Assembly: GCF_004027225.2 (NCBI RefSeq)
Contig: NC_044277.2
Span: 31,794,495 to 31,858,494, forward strand
DNA: 64,000 nucleotides
Direction of reading: 5' to 3'
Origin: Strigops habroptila
Lineage: Eukaryota; Chordata; Aves; Psittaciformes; Psittacidae
In this document: positions 27,401 to 41,600 of the stretch, in pieces
Numbering within the stretch: the first letter of the stretch is position 1
Layout: every line of letters starts with the position of its first letter
Position numbers and translations under genes: made by a program
The notes under the pieces: generated by a model
What the model saw: the letters and a program-made list of their open reading frames with translations, nothing else
Told to the model about the DNA's origin: nothing
Databases searched by the model: none

Positions 27401-30400
27401 CCCACAACCCAAAAAACCAGTCTGTTAAAATGACAGTGTGAGATACTTTCCACAAATATATCAAATCCTACTGCAAATATTTAGCTATCTGCACAGTTAA
27501 GAAATATCCAGAATAATGAGATGTGGACATTTATTCCCAGATTTTATTTTTTTTTTAGTTACATTAATCTGACAGAAGTCATGGTTACATCAGGGTCTAA
27601 AGAGCAAACGTTTAAACGAGTACACACTGCCAATACTGAACAAGTTGAAAATATGGGTCCAGAGACTACTGAAGTCTACAATGAGTTTTCAAATAACTTC
27701 CTGTACCTCAGCAGCTCAGTACTACTCAGTTAAATGAGAGCCTTTGAAAAAGAATTTTTGAAAAGACTGTGCAAAAAATGAGGATATGGAGAAGAACCAG
27801 GTATCTATATTATATCTTATTATCTTTACATTATAGCTTTTCATAGGGTTTCATATTTTATTACATACTACAGTGTAACTCACTATACTTACATCAGAAT
27901 AAATTCGTGTTCCAATTACACGAGCATAGTGTGGATTTGCCTGCATACAGTTGCGAGGACAATACACCCTGAAATATCAAAAATAAACCATACACAGTTA
28001 GAAAGAATGATATCAGAGTATTATTACATCATATTTAACATCAGCATTATTGAGTATAAATCAAGTTGATGCATACCCCTTTTCTGGGGTAAAGGTTGGA
28101 CTTGATTATCTTAAAGGTCTTTTCCAACCTAGTTGATTCTATGATTCTACACATATGGGTCTATTCTGATACTAAAAGGCTGTTAGTTTTTGAGGTTTTG
28201 ACAATACAGGTGAAAGCACTGATGATGTAAGTTGTAGTTTGTAATGAAGTGCTTGAAAACACATTTCTGTTTTCAGACAGGTCTGGTCTTCTTCCCTTTC
28301 GATAAGCAGATCATGTTCATGTTCAACATACATGAGGCCAGCAGAAAAGCCAGTGAGAAGAGAGACTCTTCCTTTTTATATTATTATCTGATTCTACAGC
28401 ATCCTATACAAACTGTACACATGCATACCTTCTCAGCAGAGGCAGATCTGAATGAGGATCTGCTATGATGCTGATGATGTGGTGATGAAAGGCAATTTAG
28501 GAACTTACAATGAGGGTCAGCACTTGGTATCTGTGGCTAAACTGAAAAACTCTGGAAAGTAATGAGATTCCTGGCTGATTCTAGGATATCAGAAAGCTAC
28601 TGAAACAAAGACTGTTTTTAGTCAACTGCATTTTGTTAACCTTTGAGAAAACTCTCTCTGCGATTCATGCCTGCTATAGCTCCAAAATGCACAGCAAACC
28701 ATGTGAGATGGAGTACAGAAGGCATCAAACATCTTATTTGATAATTCCAATATTGCTCGAAGGAACAAGTTTCAGCCAGCTCTAGGTCTACTCTGAGCTG
28801 TTTCATTTGAAAAACGGCTCATGTCCTAATGGCTAATGCCCACATGCCAATCAATATTCAGCATGTCATCCCACTTGAGCATGCTACAGCCTTACCAGAT
28901 GGGAAACTCATACAGGCTGACGCAGCTAGGAAAAAGATTTTCGTCTGAAGGAAGCAAGATGTCAAAGATGCCTTTTGAAGACCTGCTGATTTATGATTAA
29001 GGCAGGAGAGGGAAAAAGGAGGTTGTGCAATTAATGCTATAGCTGATTACTGCTTGAAACTCCTGAGACTACATCTCCAGAATTAACTTAAGAGCATTCA
29101 CAGACTCTTGAATGAATCACTGTTGCTGTCAAATTCCTTCAGCTGATGCATCAGAATTAATCAGTCATTTTTAACTCTATTTTTATTTTCAGATTTTCTT
29201 AAAGACAGACTTTATATTTCCCTTAATTAAGCTAGTTTTAGTTTTTAATGAAGAAAAAAGGATGGAAGTAAGAGATTGTACCCATCCATTCCTGCATTCC
29301 ATTCCTTCGCTTACTTCTCCACATCTTCCAGCAAGACAGCTAGGAGTCATAGCCAAACACCAAACAAGTCCATGGTCCCAAGTGCTACACAAAGGGATGT
29401 TTTCCTAGCAGTTCTGGCTTTGTACTTGCTTCCTGTATTGGCTGTAGGATTGCTATGAAAGTAATCCTGTGGATATCTCTAGCTTAGCTTGTGGTAAATC
29501 GTGCTACAGTGTATTTACCTTTGACTCATCTATGGTTTTAAGAACTGTTACTGATTTCCTTTCTCCAAACACTGTGGCACAAGCTCATTTCAAAGAGTTA
29601 AAATGCAGGCTTCAAAGAAATGGCACATCTATTTAAAGCTGCTAACTGACCTGCAGACCACACTTTACCTTAAATATATATACTTCACATTTTTTTGCAA
29701 AGATATTTGCTCACTCTATCCTCCAGAACTCCCAAACAAATGGATAACTTCTATGGTAAATACCTGTATCATATCCTTTTATTTTATCAGTTTTACAGAC
29801 AAATAAACTGAAAAAAAGGGTATTTTGCCCAACATGCATAGATATAATAGCGGACAATGAAACACAAAAAGGTACTTTTCTTTGCAGTCTGTAGTCTTAC
29901 CAACGATGATTTCACTAAGATTTGCAAAGGGATATTTATGGGTAAAAGAGAGATTCTTTAAATACAAAAGCCTGTAGATCATCGTTACCTACCTGGCCTT
30001 CTGTTTAGACCAAAGACCAAAATACCAGTAAAACATTTTTGGCTTCACTTTCACAGCTACTGTTGCCACCTTTATCAATGACAACCATAGGTAATAAGAA
30101 ACTGACAGAAAATATGTCAGCACTTTAAATTAATAAAAATCAAAGAATTTCACCTTGGACAGTGTGAGGCTGGTTTTTGAAATGGGCATAGTTGTTCCAC
30201 TGTTGTTTCACAGGTGATAGCTTGAACTGAAGAAAGTAAAACAGAAACAAATAAATGTGTGCTATTTAGAAAAAACATAACTCGAACTAGTACTGAGTTT
30301 ATAAGAAATAAATGCTAACCTGTTACTTTAGAGACAGTGAAGGAGTTAGCAGACTGGTATTTTCTGAAGAAGAAAAAATAGAAATAGTCAATAAATAACA

Positions 30401-32583
30401 TATCTCATTGATTTCTTTAAATAGAAGGATTTTGATTAGAGAATCTAAAAATCAACTCAAGACACTGTCCCAAATAATTTGTAGTCTCTGCACTCCCTCT
30501 CCCCAGTTTTAAATCTATTTATTTCAATGACACATTTACTTTGTACTCCCAGTGAATCTGAAAACCAGTAATGCATGTTAAATTCTTTCAGTAATTTAAT
30601 CTGCTGTGAGACTAAGTGTGCTAGGAACAAATTATGCAATCTACTTGTCCCTAAAAATGTAGCAACCAAAATCTGTGGTTGCTCGGAAGCATCCATCTAT
30701 CAGAAGAGATCATTCACTTCCCCCTAAAGGTACCTTCTTACAAACAGCTCCAACACTGAAAACAGTTTCTCCTAGCAATCTTTTTGAAAAAAATTAATGA
30801 AATTTTACTTTTGGATCTTGTGTCTATGTTAAATTATCACTGGTATCACAAAAACCCCAGTATAACAGTACCTACGGGGGGCCTAAAAGAGGGACTTTTT
30901 ACAAGGGCATGCAGTGATAGAACAAGGAGTAATGGCTTTAAACTGAATGACGGTAGATTTAGATTTGATATAAGGAAGAAGTTCTTTACTGTGAGGGTGG
31001 TAAGGCTCTGGCACAAGTTGCCCAGAGAAGCTGTGGCTGCCCCATCCCTGGCAGCGTTCAAGGCCAGGTTGGACGGGGCTTTGAGCAACCCGGTCTAGTG
31101 GAAGGTGTTTCTGCCATGGCATGGGGGTTGGAACTAGGTGATCTTTAAGCTCCTTTCCAACACAAACCATTCCATGATTCTCTGATAACTTACAACAGCC
31201 TGTTTTTCTCAGTAATCACGTGGTACCTGGATGTATCCGTTTCCTGTTATTATACAAAGTCAGGTATATACTTTCTGTTGTGAGAATTTATGAACATTTC
31301 TATTTCACATCTCCTTCTCTTCTATTTTCCTCCTCTTTTACTCCTCTTTTAGCTCATTGGATATGCCTCTGATTCTAGTATTTTTCATCTGTAACAAGGA
31401 AGCTGGTGGTGCTTTTGGCACTCATGAAGTCATTGATTATTAAAAAAAAAAACCAACCAAACAGAAACCAAACCAACCAACCAACCAACCAACCAAACAA
31501 ACCACAAAACCCCCTATCCACCTTTGCAGCAAATTACTGTCGTGTGCTCCACGGCACTGTGATTTGCATTCAGAAACTGTTTGCTTGCACTGGTTTATTT
31601 AGTCTTATGGTCCACCAATTTCACATTTGCTCATTTAGAGGATTCCAATTTGCTTTCACTGAGTCAGCACATATTTCTGTTGCCCTTGCATTGCCAAACA
31701 GTGATTCTATCTTTGATTAGCTTGTTGAGATACTATTAAAAATGGTATCTTGTACTATGAAAATGCAACAGCTGAACAAAAATCTGTATTAACAATCCTG
31801 ATTATAAATCAAAGGAGCTGAAGATTAGGAAATTTGTTGTATGTTGCACTGATATTCCATTTTCTGTCATTCTGTTTTGCAGTATGCATTATTCATTGAA
31901 TCAATATGTAGTTTATGCATGGCTCCATCTAGAGATACTGGTGAGAGCCAGGTAGATGCAAGGCATCCCTGGCCTTGTTGATGGGCCTTCTGAAGGTTGA
32001 AACTTTGGTAAATCATCCTTATTTATCCCAAAACTTTGGTTTACAGACTGACTTATGAAACTGATACCTGATCATAATATGTTGTAAATTCACTCTAAAA
32101 GGTGATGTGCTAAATACTATAGGACATTCACGAAGAATTATGTCATCCTTGTGCATGCATAGCAGCAGGAGTTTCCTGAAATATGTCTGTAGATAGGAAG
32201 GTATATTTGGTCCTTGAACAGTCTTTTATGTATGTCATCCTTTTTTTTTTTTTTTACAACATCCGAATCACAAAACAAAACCAGTAATGTTCAGCAATGA
32301 CAAGATTATCCATGCCCATAGCAAACAAACCCAAGTGTTAATACCTTGTTCTGAGTTCCAGTTCTAAGAGGATAGGTGCTAAATACACTCTGTAGACCAA
32401 ACACTCAATACAGTTTTGTTTCATATGGCACAGAAATACAGAGATTTCAAGTGACGGGAAATCAATTCCTTCTAGTTTGATGATTTTCTACAGTTTAACT
32501 ACTCCTACATTTATAAGAAAGCTGGCTCCTAATATGTTAGTATTGATATAATCAAGATTTACCTCTCTTTCTTTCTCACAGCA

Positions 32584-32614
<31 letters not shown>

Positions 32615-35600
32615 TATTTGTGTGTGTCTTCATTTCTAAACAGAGTAACTTAAACCACAGCCAGATCATCAGATGACCCAAAGAAACAGATCGATATTAA
32701 TGATTTAAGTGCTACCCAGGTAGCCCAAATTATAGGTCTCCGAATTTAGTCTACCTGGTCAGTGTGTTTCTCTCTATCCTGGATTAGATAAATCTGTTGA
32801 AAAGAGAAATTATGACAAGTGTCGCAGCATGTGGCATTTGTTGTATGTGAAAGCGTAGCCTCTAATGATTACATATTTCCTTACCCTTGGGTTCACACCT
32901 GAGCCAAATACATCAGCAAAATGATGTTTTCTTTTAGTTTGATATTACTCCTACATTAACTGTTATATACATACTACTATTACATATATACTGATAGACA
33001 GAAATAAGGACAGCAATGTACAGCTCTGCAGAATATATTAAAATTAGTGAAGTGTAATTTGCAAATCCTAATATCTTAGATTTAAACATGCAAATATTGA
33101 TGTTGTCCTATCACTGGATGATTACATATGGAAACAGCCAAGTATTCTCCACTTTTATGCCCTTTTTCTACTGTTTGTTTTTTTTTTTAGCATGTCAGCA
33201 AGTATTTGGATCTGTTTCTGTACACCAGTCTTAAGGCAAGCACCGAAACAGTGTAGTACACCTCCAATTGAGGCTTCCATAGTATGCAATATTATTCCAC
33301 CACTGGTCTATGCAGAAATTGTGCAAAATATTGGAGCGAAATGTGTAAATTGTGGAATTGTGATGAAACTATCAAACATATTGGAAGGGGTGTATTATTT
33401 ATTATTTGGTTCATACTGTTCATATGCACAGTGTCCATGGTCCAACCTTGGAAATATTATCAGCTTTGTCCAAAACATGTAAAATAAGCCACTTCAGTGC
33501 CAATATGTACTAGTTTTCTACAATAAATACATACACATAAAAAAGGAATTTAATACTCTGAATATTGAGAATATTTCTACAAATACTAAATTAGTGTCCA
33601 AGTGAGTTTGATAATTATTTCACCTTCTTTCACATCATTACTGCATCGCTTTTCTGCCCATCATTAAACACTAGGCTAAAGTTTCAGAATGGATACAATA
33701 CCTGTATAACCACGTGCCTTTTTACAGCATTTTCATATTCTTTATAATAAAAAGTATGAACAAAATGCTATTACTGTGAAATACTTTGTATGAAATAAAT
33801 ACAAAGAAACAGGTGAAAAAACTTTCCACACATTTTAAGAAAACTTACCCAATTGACTGAATGCCATTTCTGTAAGACTTGATAAAGTAATTCTTCCTTC
33901 CTTGCCTAGTGACATCAACCCAACCACCTTCATTGTCTAGGATGCCATAATGTATGGCAGCTTTACAAATACTGGATTGCTGAAAAACAGAGCAAGAAAA
34001 GCAGTTCCATGTCAGACAAAGCCACTATTTTACTTTGTAATTTCTTTGTGAAAAACCAACTTAACAATCAAACAACCAAACAACCCTCATCCCCCCCAAA
34101 AACCAAAACCAAAAACCCCACCAAAACCCCTCAGGGTTTAACTACAATGTGTCATTAAAACCTTGGTAGGTTTTAGATAGCTTGATACTGTCTATGTAGG
34201 TATTATTTCAGACGAAGAAAATACCACTTTGCCTTACTCGAAGGCAAACTATACTCATTTCTCGTATACTTGTTCACAGTAGCTGTCACTTCCTACACTG
34301 TTTTTCTAGTTCTACAGAATAAATTATATATTTTCAGCTACCATTAAGCTTACACAAGTAGGCCTATCTATCTTTCTTACTCAAATAATTCATATGAATG
34401 TACCCACAAATTGCTGCATTTCTTTTTAAGTTGCACCTTCACATATTTACATGCAAATATGTAGACACAAAAATTCTACTTCTGTGCATGTATAAGAAGT
34501 ATAAAGTATATTTGGACAGTACATGCAGAATAGCAGATGCAAACTTAGATTGTCTGATGTGATCTTAAACATTTGGTATAGGCTTTTATTTTTGGTAAAT
34601 ATTGATTTCTTCAAAATCCATTCTTAATGTGTTTTTAACTAGTATTCCAACAGAGAGACATTTCATTAAGCATTCTACCAGTAGAGAATCTACTTTTAAA
34701 ATATTTACCATTTCATAATGCACACTTCCAATAACTTTGGCTTTGCTATCCAAACAGCCAGCAGGACATTCATACCTAAGAAAATAAAATACAACTTGGT
34801 CTAAAATCCTGGGATTACAAAAAGGAAAAATATTCCAGCTCACAAACAAATAGAGCCTTTTAAAATAGTCTTAGAATGACAACTGTAAAATTTACCATAC
34901 CTATTGCAAGTTGTTCCTTTGCACTGGTCTCTTAGCCTTACTTCACATGAAACAATCTGAGCTAAAACAAGCAAAAAGCAATTTCACTGCAATGAATTTG
35001 GTACTATATAATTCAAATCTGTTGACCACTTGCAAATCAGGTAAATTCCTTACACATTTGCTGTGTGCTTATTACTTCATTTTTCTCACTGTCATCAGTG
35101 CCTGTGGAGCCTGAAGGTGAATGAGTTCTTGGCCGGCTTTGTGCTGTTGAATCCTGGGCTTTGGATTGCTGCTGTTCAATCTCATTGGTTTCCTCTTCTG
35201 GTTCATGGGGAGAATAAGGTCTTTCTGAATCCTCTGTTTCAGAAAACAGGCAAAAAAAAAAATCTCAGGAAAAAAGAAATCAGTGTTTGTGGAATGTAAA
35301 TCCCTTACAACGTTTTGGTAACATGGTTTCGTCCTTGTAAAAAGGTGGATGAATAAAAGTAAGAAAGCAAGGAAAACTTTCCACTGCTTCATAAGATTAA
35401 AAGACCTCAAGATTAATAATACAACTCATGTCAGCACAACTGGAGTATGAAAATGCTCCTAACACTCTTGTTTTAGTGTCTTTATGCCATCAGAAAAACA
35501 ATAGAACAAATATGGAATCTCTATTACACAATCAGAGGTTTTACCAAATTCATAGATGATAACTTGTAACTAAAGAAGCTGGTTTCATAAAAACGTACAC

Positions 35601-38600
35601 CTGAAAATGAAGCCTTCTATTCCAACATAATGAAAATAATTTCGAAATACTCATCACTGAATCAAAATTTCTCACTTAAGCAAAACCATAAGGAAGGAAT
35701 TTGGTCACACTCATCCAGCTTTTATGGTCCATATGAACTTTCAAAAGTTATTAACAAAACCTGCTAAATTGTACACAGAGTAAACAAAAAAAGAATAGCA
35801 GCTTCATAATATTTTGTGTTTCGATCCTATAGAGTATGAATTGCATTATGAAAATTGTAAGGAATTAATAATCATCCTAGCTGACATTTTAATTACTAAT
35901 GTCTTCTTAGTCTTGTTCTTGATATTATAGTAATGCACATGGCTATGTCCCTGAGATAACGTTTACCTATAAAAAAATGACTGCACAGACTTCCACTATA
36001 ATTACAGAAAGGCATACACATAGCATACAGAGACAGTCTACATGTTTGTGTACTAAAAGCCCTCAATCAGCACTTAAATCATCAGGAGTTCAGTACACTC
36101 CACTCCCTCTGGTGAAGTTTGGCCTCACATATCATAATTACACTATCTCATTCATCATAGAAAAAGTAGGCCCCTACCAGATCTTTGTGAACATGCATAA
36201 TATATTCTATTCCACTAAGCATAATGAGGGAAGAAGGCAAAAAAAAGGTTACATTTCTCTTCCCATTTATACTTGTACTGTTGAAATAGAACATACCTCT
36301 GTAACACAGATTTTCTCTGCAACCTCCTCCAAAACTAGGCGGACAAGCAGAACAAGGGCGGCCAGGTTTATAAGGAGCATGACCCCACCAGTTACCCCTA
36401 TACACAAACAAAAGAAAATAAAAAATAAGCAAAACATGGCTTAAGAAATAAATAAATATATGAACATTAAACTGCATTTAGTATGTGGACAAATGACGAA
36501 AACCAGCAGACACTTAGACCGTAACATTGTTTTGATATTCACAAGTAACAAGTGGTAGTATGAGAGGAAATGGCCTCAAGCTGTACCATGGGAGGTTTAG
36601 ATTGGATATTAGGAAAAATTTCTTCACTGAAAGGGTTGTCAAGCATTGGAAGAGGCTGCCCAGTGAAGGGGTTGAGTTCCTATCCTTGGAAGTATTTAAA
36701 AGGTATGTAGATGTGGCACTTAGGGACGTGGTTTAGAGGTGGACATGGCAGTGCTAGGTTATAGTTGAACTTGTTAATCAGGAAGGTCTTTTCCAAGCTA
36801 AATTGTTCTCTGATTCCATGATTCTAAACAAAATGCACATGAAGTAATTAAAAAGTCCGTGCAGCAAAAACTGAAGTACTGCATTAAACTGCTGTTACAA
36901 TCTTTTTAGATTGGCATAGCACCTTAAGACTAAACTCCTCAATTACAAGAGATCAGGCTCTGCTTTCCTAAATGGAATATTCTATAGAATTTGATCTTAA
37001 CCATGGGCTTCATGTTACACATTCCTTAAAGTCACAATGCAGAGATATATTTATTTTTCAGACAAATATCACACTACAACAAAGAACTCTGATGTTGTTG
37101 GATGCTAAAACACAGGCCAGAAAACTGAAAATCAGAGGAGTATTTGTGCAGCCAAAAGCTGCACAAGCATTTGGAACAACGCTCTACTTTGTAAGAGTAC
37201 AAAAAAATAGAAAACCCAGACTGATTTCCTTTCAGATTATTTCCTGTGTTACTGTAAGGTATCTTGCCCCCCTCAAGATATTTTTGGGTGTCAGCCTACT
37301 TACTTAGGAGAATAATTGCATACAAGATAGACTGCTTTTGGCCAAATCTGCCCCCAGATGTTCATGTTGTGACACAAATTAATTGCACAACCAATTCTGC
37401 TACTTGTAGCCCAAACAACCTATGGAAAACGAAAGAGAAATACATTTGAAAACCAAAGCTGATTAGATACAATCAATCAAAACTGTCTCTCAACTTCAAC
37501 ATATAAAACTCAAATCACAAAAGCAATGTTAAATTCAACTCTGTTATTAATGGGTTGAAGTGACCTAATTACAACTGTCAAAAGGCCATTAGGTTATATG
37601 CTTGTTAGAAAGAAAAGTTTTCGCTTCATAAAAATGATACGGCTCTCGTTTTACATAAATTGTCTAAGCATATATTTGAAAGTATAGCAAAATATTTACA
37701 AAACATGATCCAAAGAACTGATTCTTGGAATTACAATTAATAGATAATCATGAATTAGAAGTTAGGCCCCTATGCTCTGGAGCTCTCAGCACAACCTAAG
37801 GACCCAGGAGGGGTTTAAGTTGGTTAGACTGAGAGAACAGATGTTTGTCAGCAGTGAAAGTAGGTAACATAAATTATAAAGCTATTCAGAGAAACCACTA
37901 ATATACCAGAAAGACTCAATACACGGATTTTAAATGAATATGCTTTCATGTCATTGTAATCTAAGGTGACTGTGCTCTTTCATCTGTTGAAACAATTTTC
38001 ATTGCAGATCTCAAAATAATCTGAATTACAAAGTCTGGAATGTTAAAATTAGACAAATATGACAGGTGCTAAATTTGTATTAATTCAAGATAAGCCAACT
38101 GTGTAGTTTCAGCAACACTTAGAAGTTGAAAGTGATAGGTACTGTGAAGAATTAATACCACAAAGAACCATATACATGTATCATAGATCTCGCATGCAAT
38201 TGATAAGTGTAATTACAGGTATTTTTACAGAAATGGTAAATAAATACATGGAGGTATTTTTGTCTTAAAATTACAAACAATTGTAAATTGCTCAAGTAAA
38301 CAAATATTTAAAAATTAATCATGTTGAAGTTTTCTAATATTATATTGAAAATTATATGCGGATTTTAGTATAATCCAAGGATCACGTGTTTACTATTCAC
38401 TGAAAATATGATTAGTTCCCCTCTGGAAAAATTCAGGCTAGGTATGCAGATTTCAGAACTACCAAATAAATTGGTTCTTATGCAATTTCAAAATCTTGCT
38501 GAGGTTAAAGCAACACCTTAAAAAAAACCTGTTTGATCTGAGGAATTCACCTAAGAAAACCTTTTTTCTTTTTTTAAAATGTGTGTTTCTTCAGCATACT

Positions 38601-41600
38601 ACAGAAAGAAGTACCAACATACCAGCAACAGAGACTAGATTCCGTAAAGTGCACTGAGCAGTAACACTAATTTCAACACTGGCGATTGTGAGCATTTTCC
38701 TTAATCCTATTAAAGAAGTGGTATTTATGAGGATGGAATCTAAAGATTTGTATGATAACCCTACTCTATGTTACTGCTACCCAATCTTGTAACTACAGAG
38801 TCTAATAAACAGTAAGCCCCATTTGTGCTTTAGTGCTACGGTATATGCTGCAAGATTAATGTTCTACATTGTCATACAGTAACCTAACTGGAGGTCTTGA
38901 CCACTCTTTTCCATAGCTGACAAAACCCAAACCCACCTACATACCTGTGTGTAATGTGTACAAACAGGACCAGAGCATTTGTAAGGACAATATGGGTTGC
39001 ATTCATGAGGATGGGGATACGTGAAATCTCTCACTTCATCATACCATGCTTGAACATGAAATGTTGGAGGTCTGTACCTATGAAAGCCAGTAGTAGTCTA
39101 TTAGATCATTCAAAAGTTTTAGCTTCTATTATTCTTCCTTTAAGTAACAAGCAAATTTTGTTAATTTCTAAAAAATATAGTATGAAACAGCATCTTAAAC
39201 TACCTTCCCCAGTGTGCACCCAAATTCTGTCCAATTGATGGAAGAAGGCTTGCAGGCCCATGCTCCCATAGACAGGTTTCAGCCCATGATTCTGCAGATC
39301 TCTCCAGTTCCGTGTCCCATGTCTGAAATTTGAAAGGAAAGAAAGGTACATCTTCTTAGGAACATGTATCTCCTACTTTAAAAACAAAACAAAACAAAAC
39401 AGGACTGTCCATTTTTAAAGCTTCTGTTACCAGGGCAGAAGAATAAATAAAAAGGTACGACTTGACAATTGTTTGCCCAATTTGTGTTACATAAGAAAGA
39501 AAAAACGTTTTCATCAAAATGAAAAAAAAAAAGTTTTAATCCCTTCATAGCAGTTCCCTTAGAAAGCATGTGCAGCCATGCTGCAATGAATAAAGCACAA
39601 ATATGAAACCGAAAGGCTTAGTTCAACTTTCCAAGCTAAATTAAGTGCATTTTCTGTCTTGTGAGAGTTCTTTTTAGTAATAGGTACTTTTCTTAGCCAA
39701 AAGGGTGTTATCCAACACACTTTCAACATAAGGCTTTATTTCCTCTAAACCAACAGTTTAACTGAAATGAAAGCAATTTTCTTTCCCTTTTCTATAATCA
39801 GCTTTTGTTGAAATAATACAGTGCAAACACAAAATATGAAAACCAGAGTAAGCTTGTCGTTCATTGATTTTTATGATAGACTGGCAAAAAAGAAGGCATT
39901 CATGTTAGCAAGAGGCATGCTTAGGACAAGTTAAAGATTATGAATTATTGTTTCTCAAAACTGCTTACCCTTATTTTTTTATTCTTTAAGGGACATGGAA
40001 GAATAGGTTGTAGCTGAAAGGCAAATGCAAGTTTCTTTCTTTCAAAAGCATACTAGAAATGTACTCTTACTGAAAGAAATTATACAATACTACATATGCA
40101 CATTTTTTACTGTGCTAAACTGTGGTTTGCTCAAAGTGGTCCCTCTTGTGCAAAGTATCCATACCACTGCTGGACTTTTAACATCTTCTGATAGTTGCAG
40201 ATATAGTTTCTAGATACTTGACTCTCTGATACCAATGCTCAGCTTAGGAAACTGAAATACTTCCAAGAAGGAAACACATTTCCTGATAGAACCTCAATTA
40301 CTTCATCATAAGTTCAGACTGAATTTCTTAGAGGGAGACTGTTATCTAGATCAACACTAATTCAGTATTTCCAAAACCAAATCTCCTTGCAGACACTGGA
40401 GATCATGACTAAGCCGAAGAATACACAAACATAAAAGACAAATTCCATGTGCTAAAATTTATTTTTCTATTGATTTTGACATGCAGTTTTCCCCTTATTA
40501 ATCAGATTAGTCATTAAAAATAAATATATCCTTGGTTATGCAAGACCATGATTATGTAAAGAGGTCTTGAATATAACTTGAATATAACTCAGTTTAATCC
40601 TAGAATATCTGTTCTTGCTTCTCTTCTTCAGAAGTCTCTCATGCATCGAATTTGATTTTGTCTTATTAATATCATCAGCAGTTACAAAATTTACAGGGTC
40701 CATTTTGACTCACAAAATGCAACATTTATGTTGACAGAGTTACTCTAACTTATAATAATGACAGAATAAACCTTTTAACCTACATATGGATACAAAACCC
40801 ATTGACTTTAAACAGTAGGAATTTTCTGTTCACCCTACTGGGCCAGTATTTCAATGTCGTAAGCCACAGCATTCTTTAATCTCCTTAAGAAAATATTCTA
40901 ATCATAAATCAGAAAGTTTTATATGACAGTTTATATAAATCTTTTCCCTTTCGTCACACCATCATAAATAGTTCTTCTTTCTATTGTACCCTCTGTAAAA
41001 ACCATAAAGATTAGCACACTTTTTCTTATAGTTTTTGTAAATGATAGTACAATTACTTCAACATTCTGCAATATAATCATGAGACTGTAACATTTTGAAA
41101 TAAAAGCCACTATAGATTGTCTTTGTTGCATAAATTGTATGACACTGTCAGAATAAAATCCTGTAATACTTGGATTTAGCTCTAAATATGAACAAGTCAT
41201 AAAGTTAACATGTTTCCCAAATAATTGCTCTTTAAGAATGGTTTTACCAACCAGACTCTGAAATACAGATATAAGGTAAATTAGACTTACCTTAGACCAA
41301 AATGCGGGCACCTGCTCACTTTTAGAACTTCCTGCCTCCAAAGCCAGCTAAAATTTCTTGTAGCTCTTATAAATCTAAGAATAGCACAATATATTCTCTG
41401 GTAAAGCATCCCCCTACATTTTCAACTCTTAAAACAGCAGTCATGGTTAAAGAAATTGTACTGTTGTGTTGGGTTTTTTCTCCACTCAACTTTCAAAATA
41501 TTTTATGCAGCTATTTTAAGTGAAATCATGATTTTCTGAAGATCAGAGCTAGGCAGTCAATAGTAGTTGCTTGAATCAATTCCTTAAGCTTGTAAAGTAG

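Larger units (their letters stand above)
20405..27892 (-). other. CRISPLD1: CRISPLD1 intron with a long CR1 insert
   Basis: 7.5-kb intron between exons 13 and 14. Besides the CR1 at 21215-22839 and a CATA-type microsatellite at 25893-25930, there is an A/C-only tract at 27383-27419. Remaining frames are short and unrecognised. Confidence 0.85.
30364..33848 (-). other. CRISPLD1: CRISPLD1 intron between exons 10 and 11
   Basis: 3.5-kb intron with a CR1 tail (30878-31187), an AACC-type repeat (31442-31506) and a 27-base A-run (32586-32612). A plus-strand 96-codon frame at 33192-33482 follows a T-run plus AG that resembles an acceptor, but shows no family match. Confidence 0.8.

Noticed and set aside
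32560..32585. Pyrimidine tract ending CACAG, acceptor-like on the plus strand
   Set aside because: It is followed at once by a 27-base A-run with no coding content.
33179..33482. T-run plus AG followed by an open frame, like a plus-strand exon
   Set aside because: No donor or partner exon, no family match, and it lies in an intron of a minus-strand gene.
35977..36444. 155-codon plus-strand frame
   Set aside because: It runs antisense across CRISPLD1 exon 6 and gains its openness partly from that exon. No domain.
36148..36477. 109-codon minus-strand frame as a single-exon gene
   Set aside because: Its middle is CRISPLD1 exon 6; the ends are intron read-through on either side of clear splice sites.
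40931..41341. 136-codon minus-strand frame in intron 2
   Set aside because: No family match and no need for an exon here; exon 2 to exon 3 joins in phase 0.
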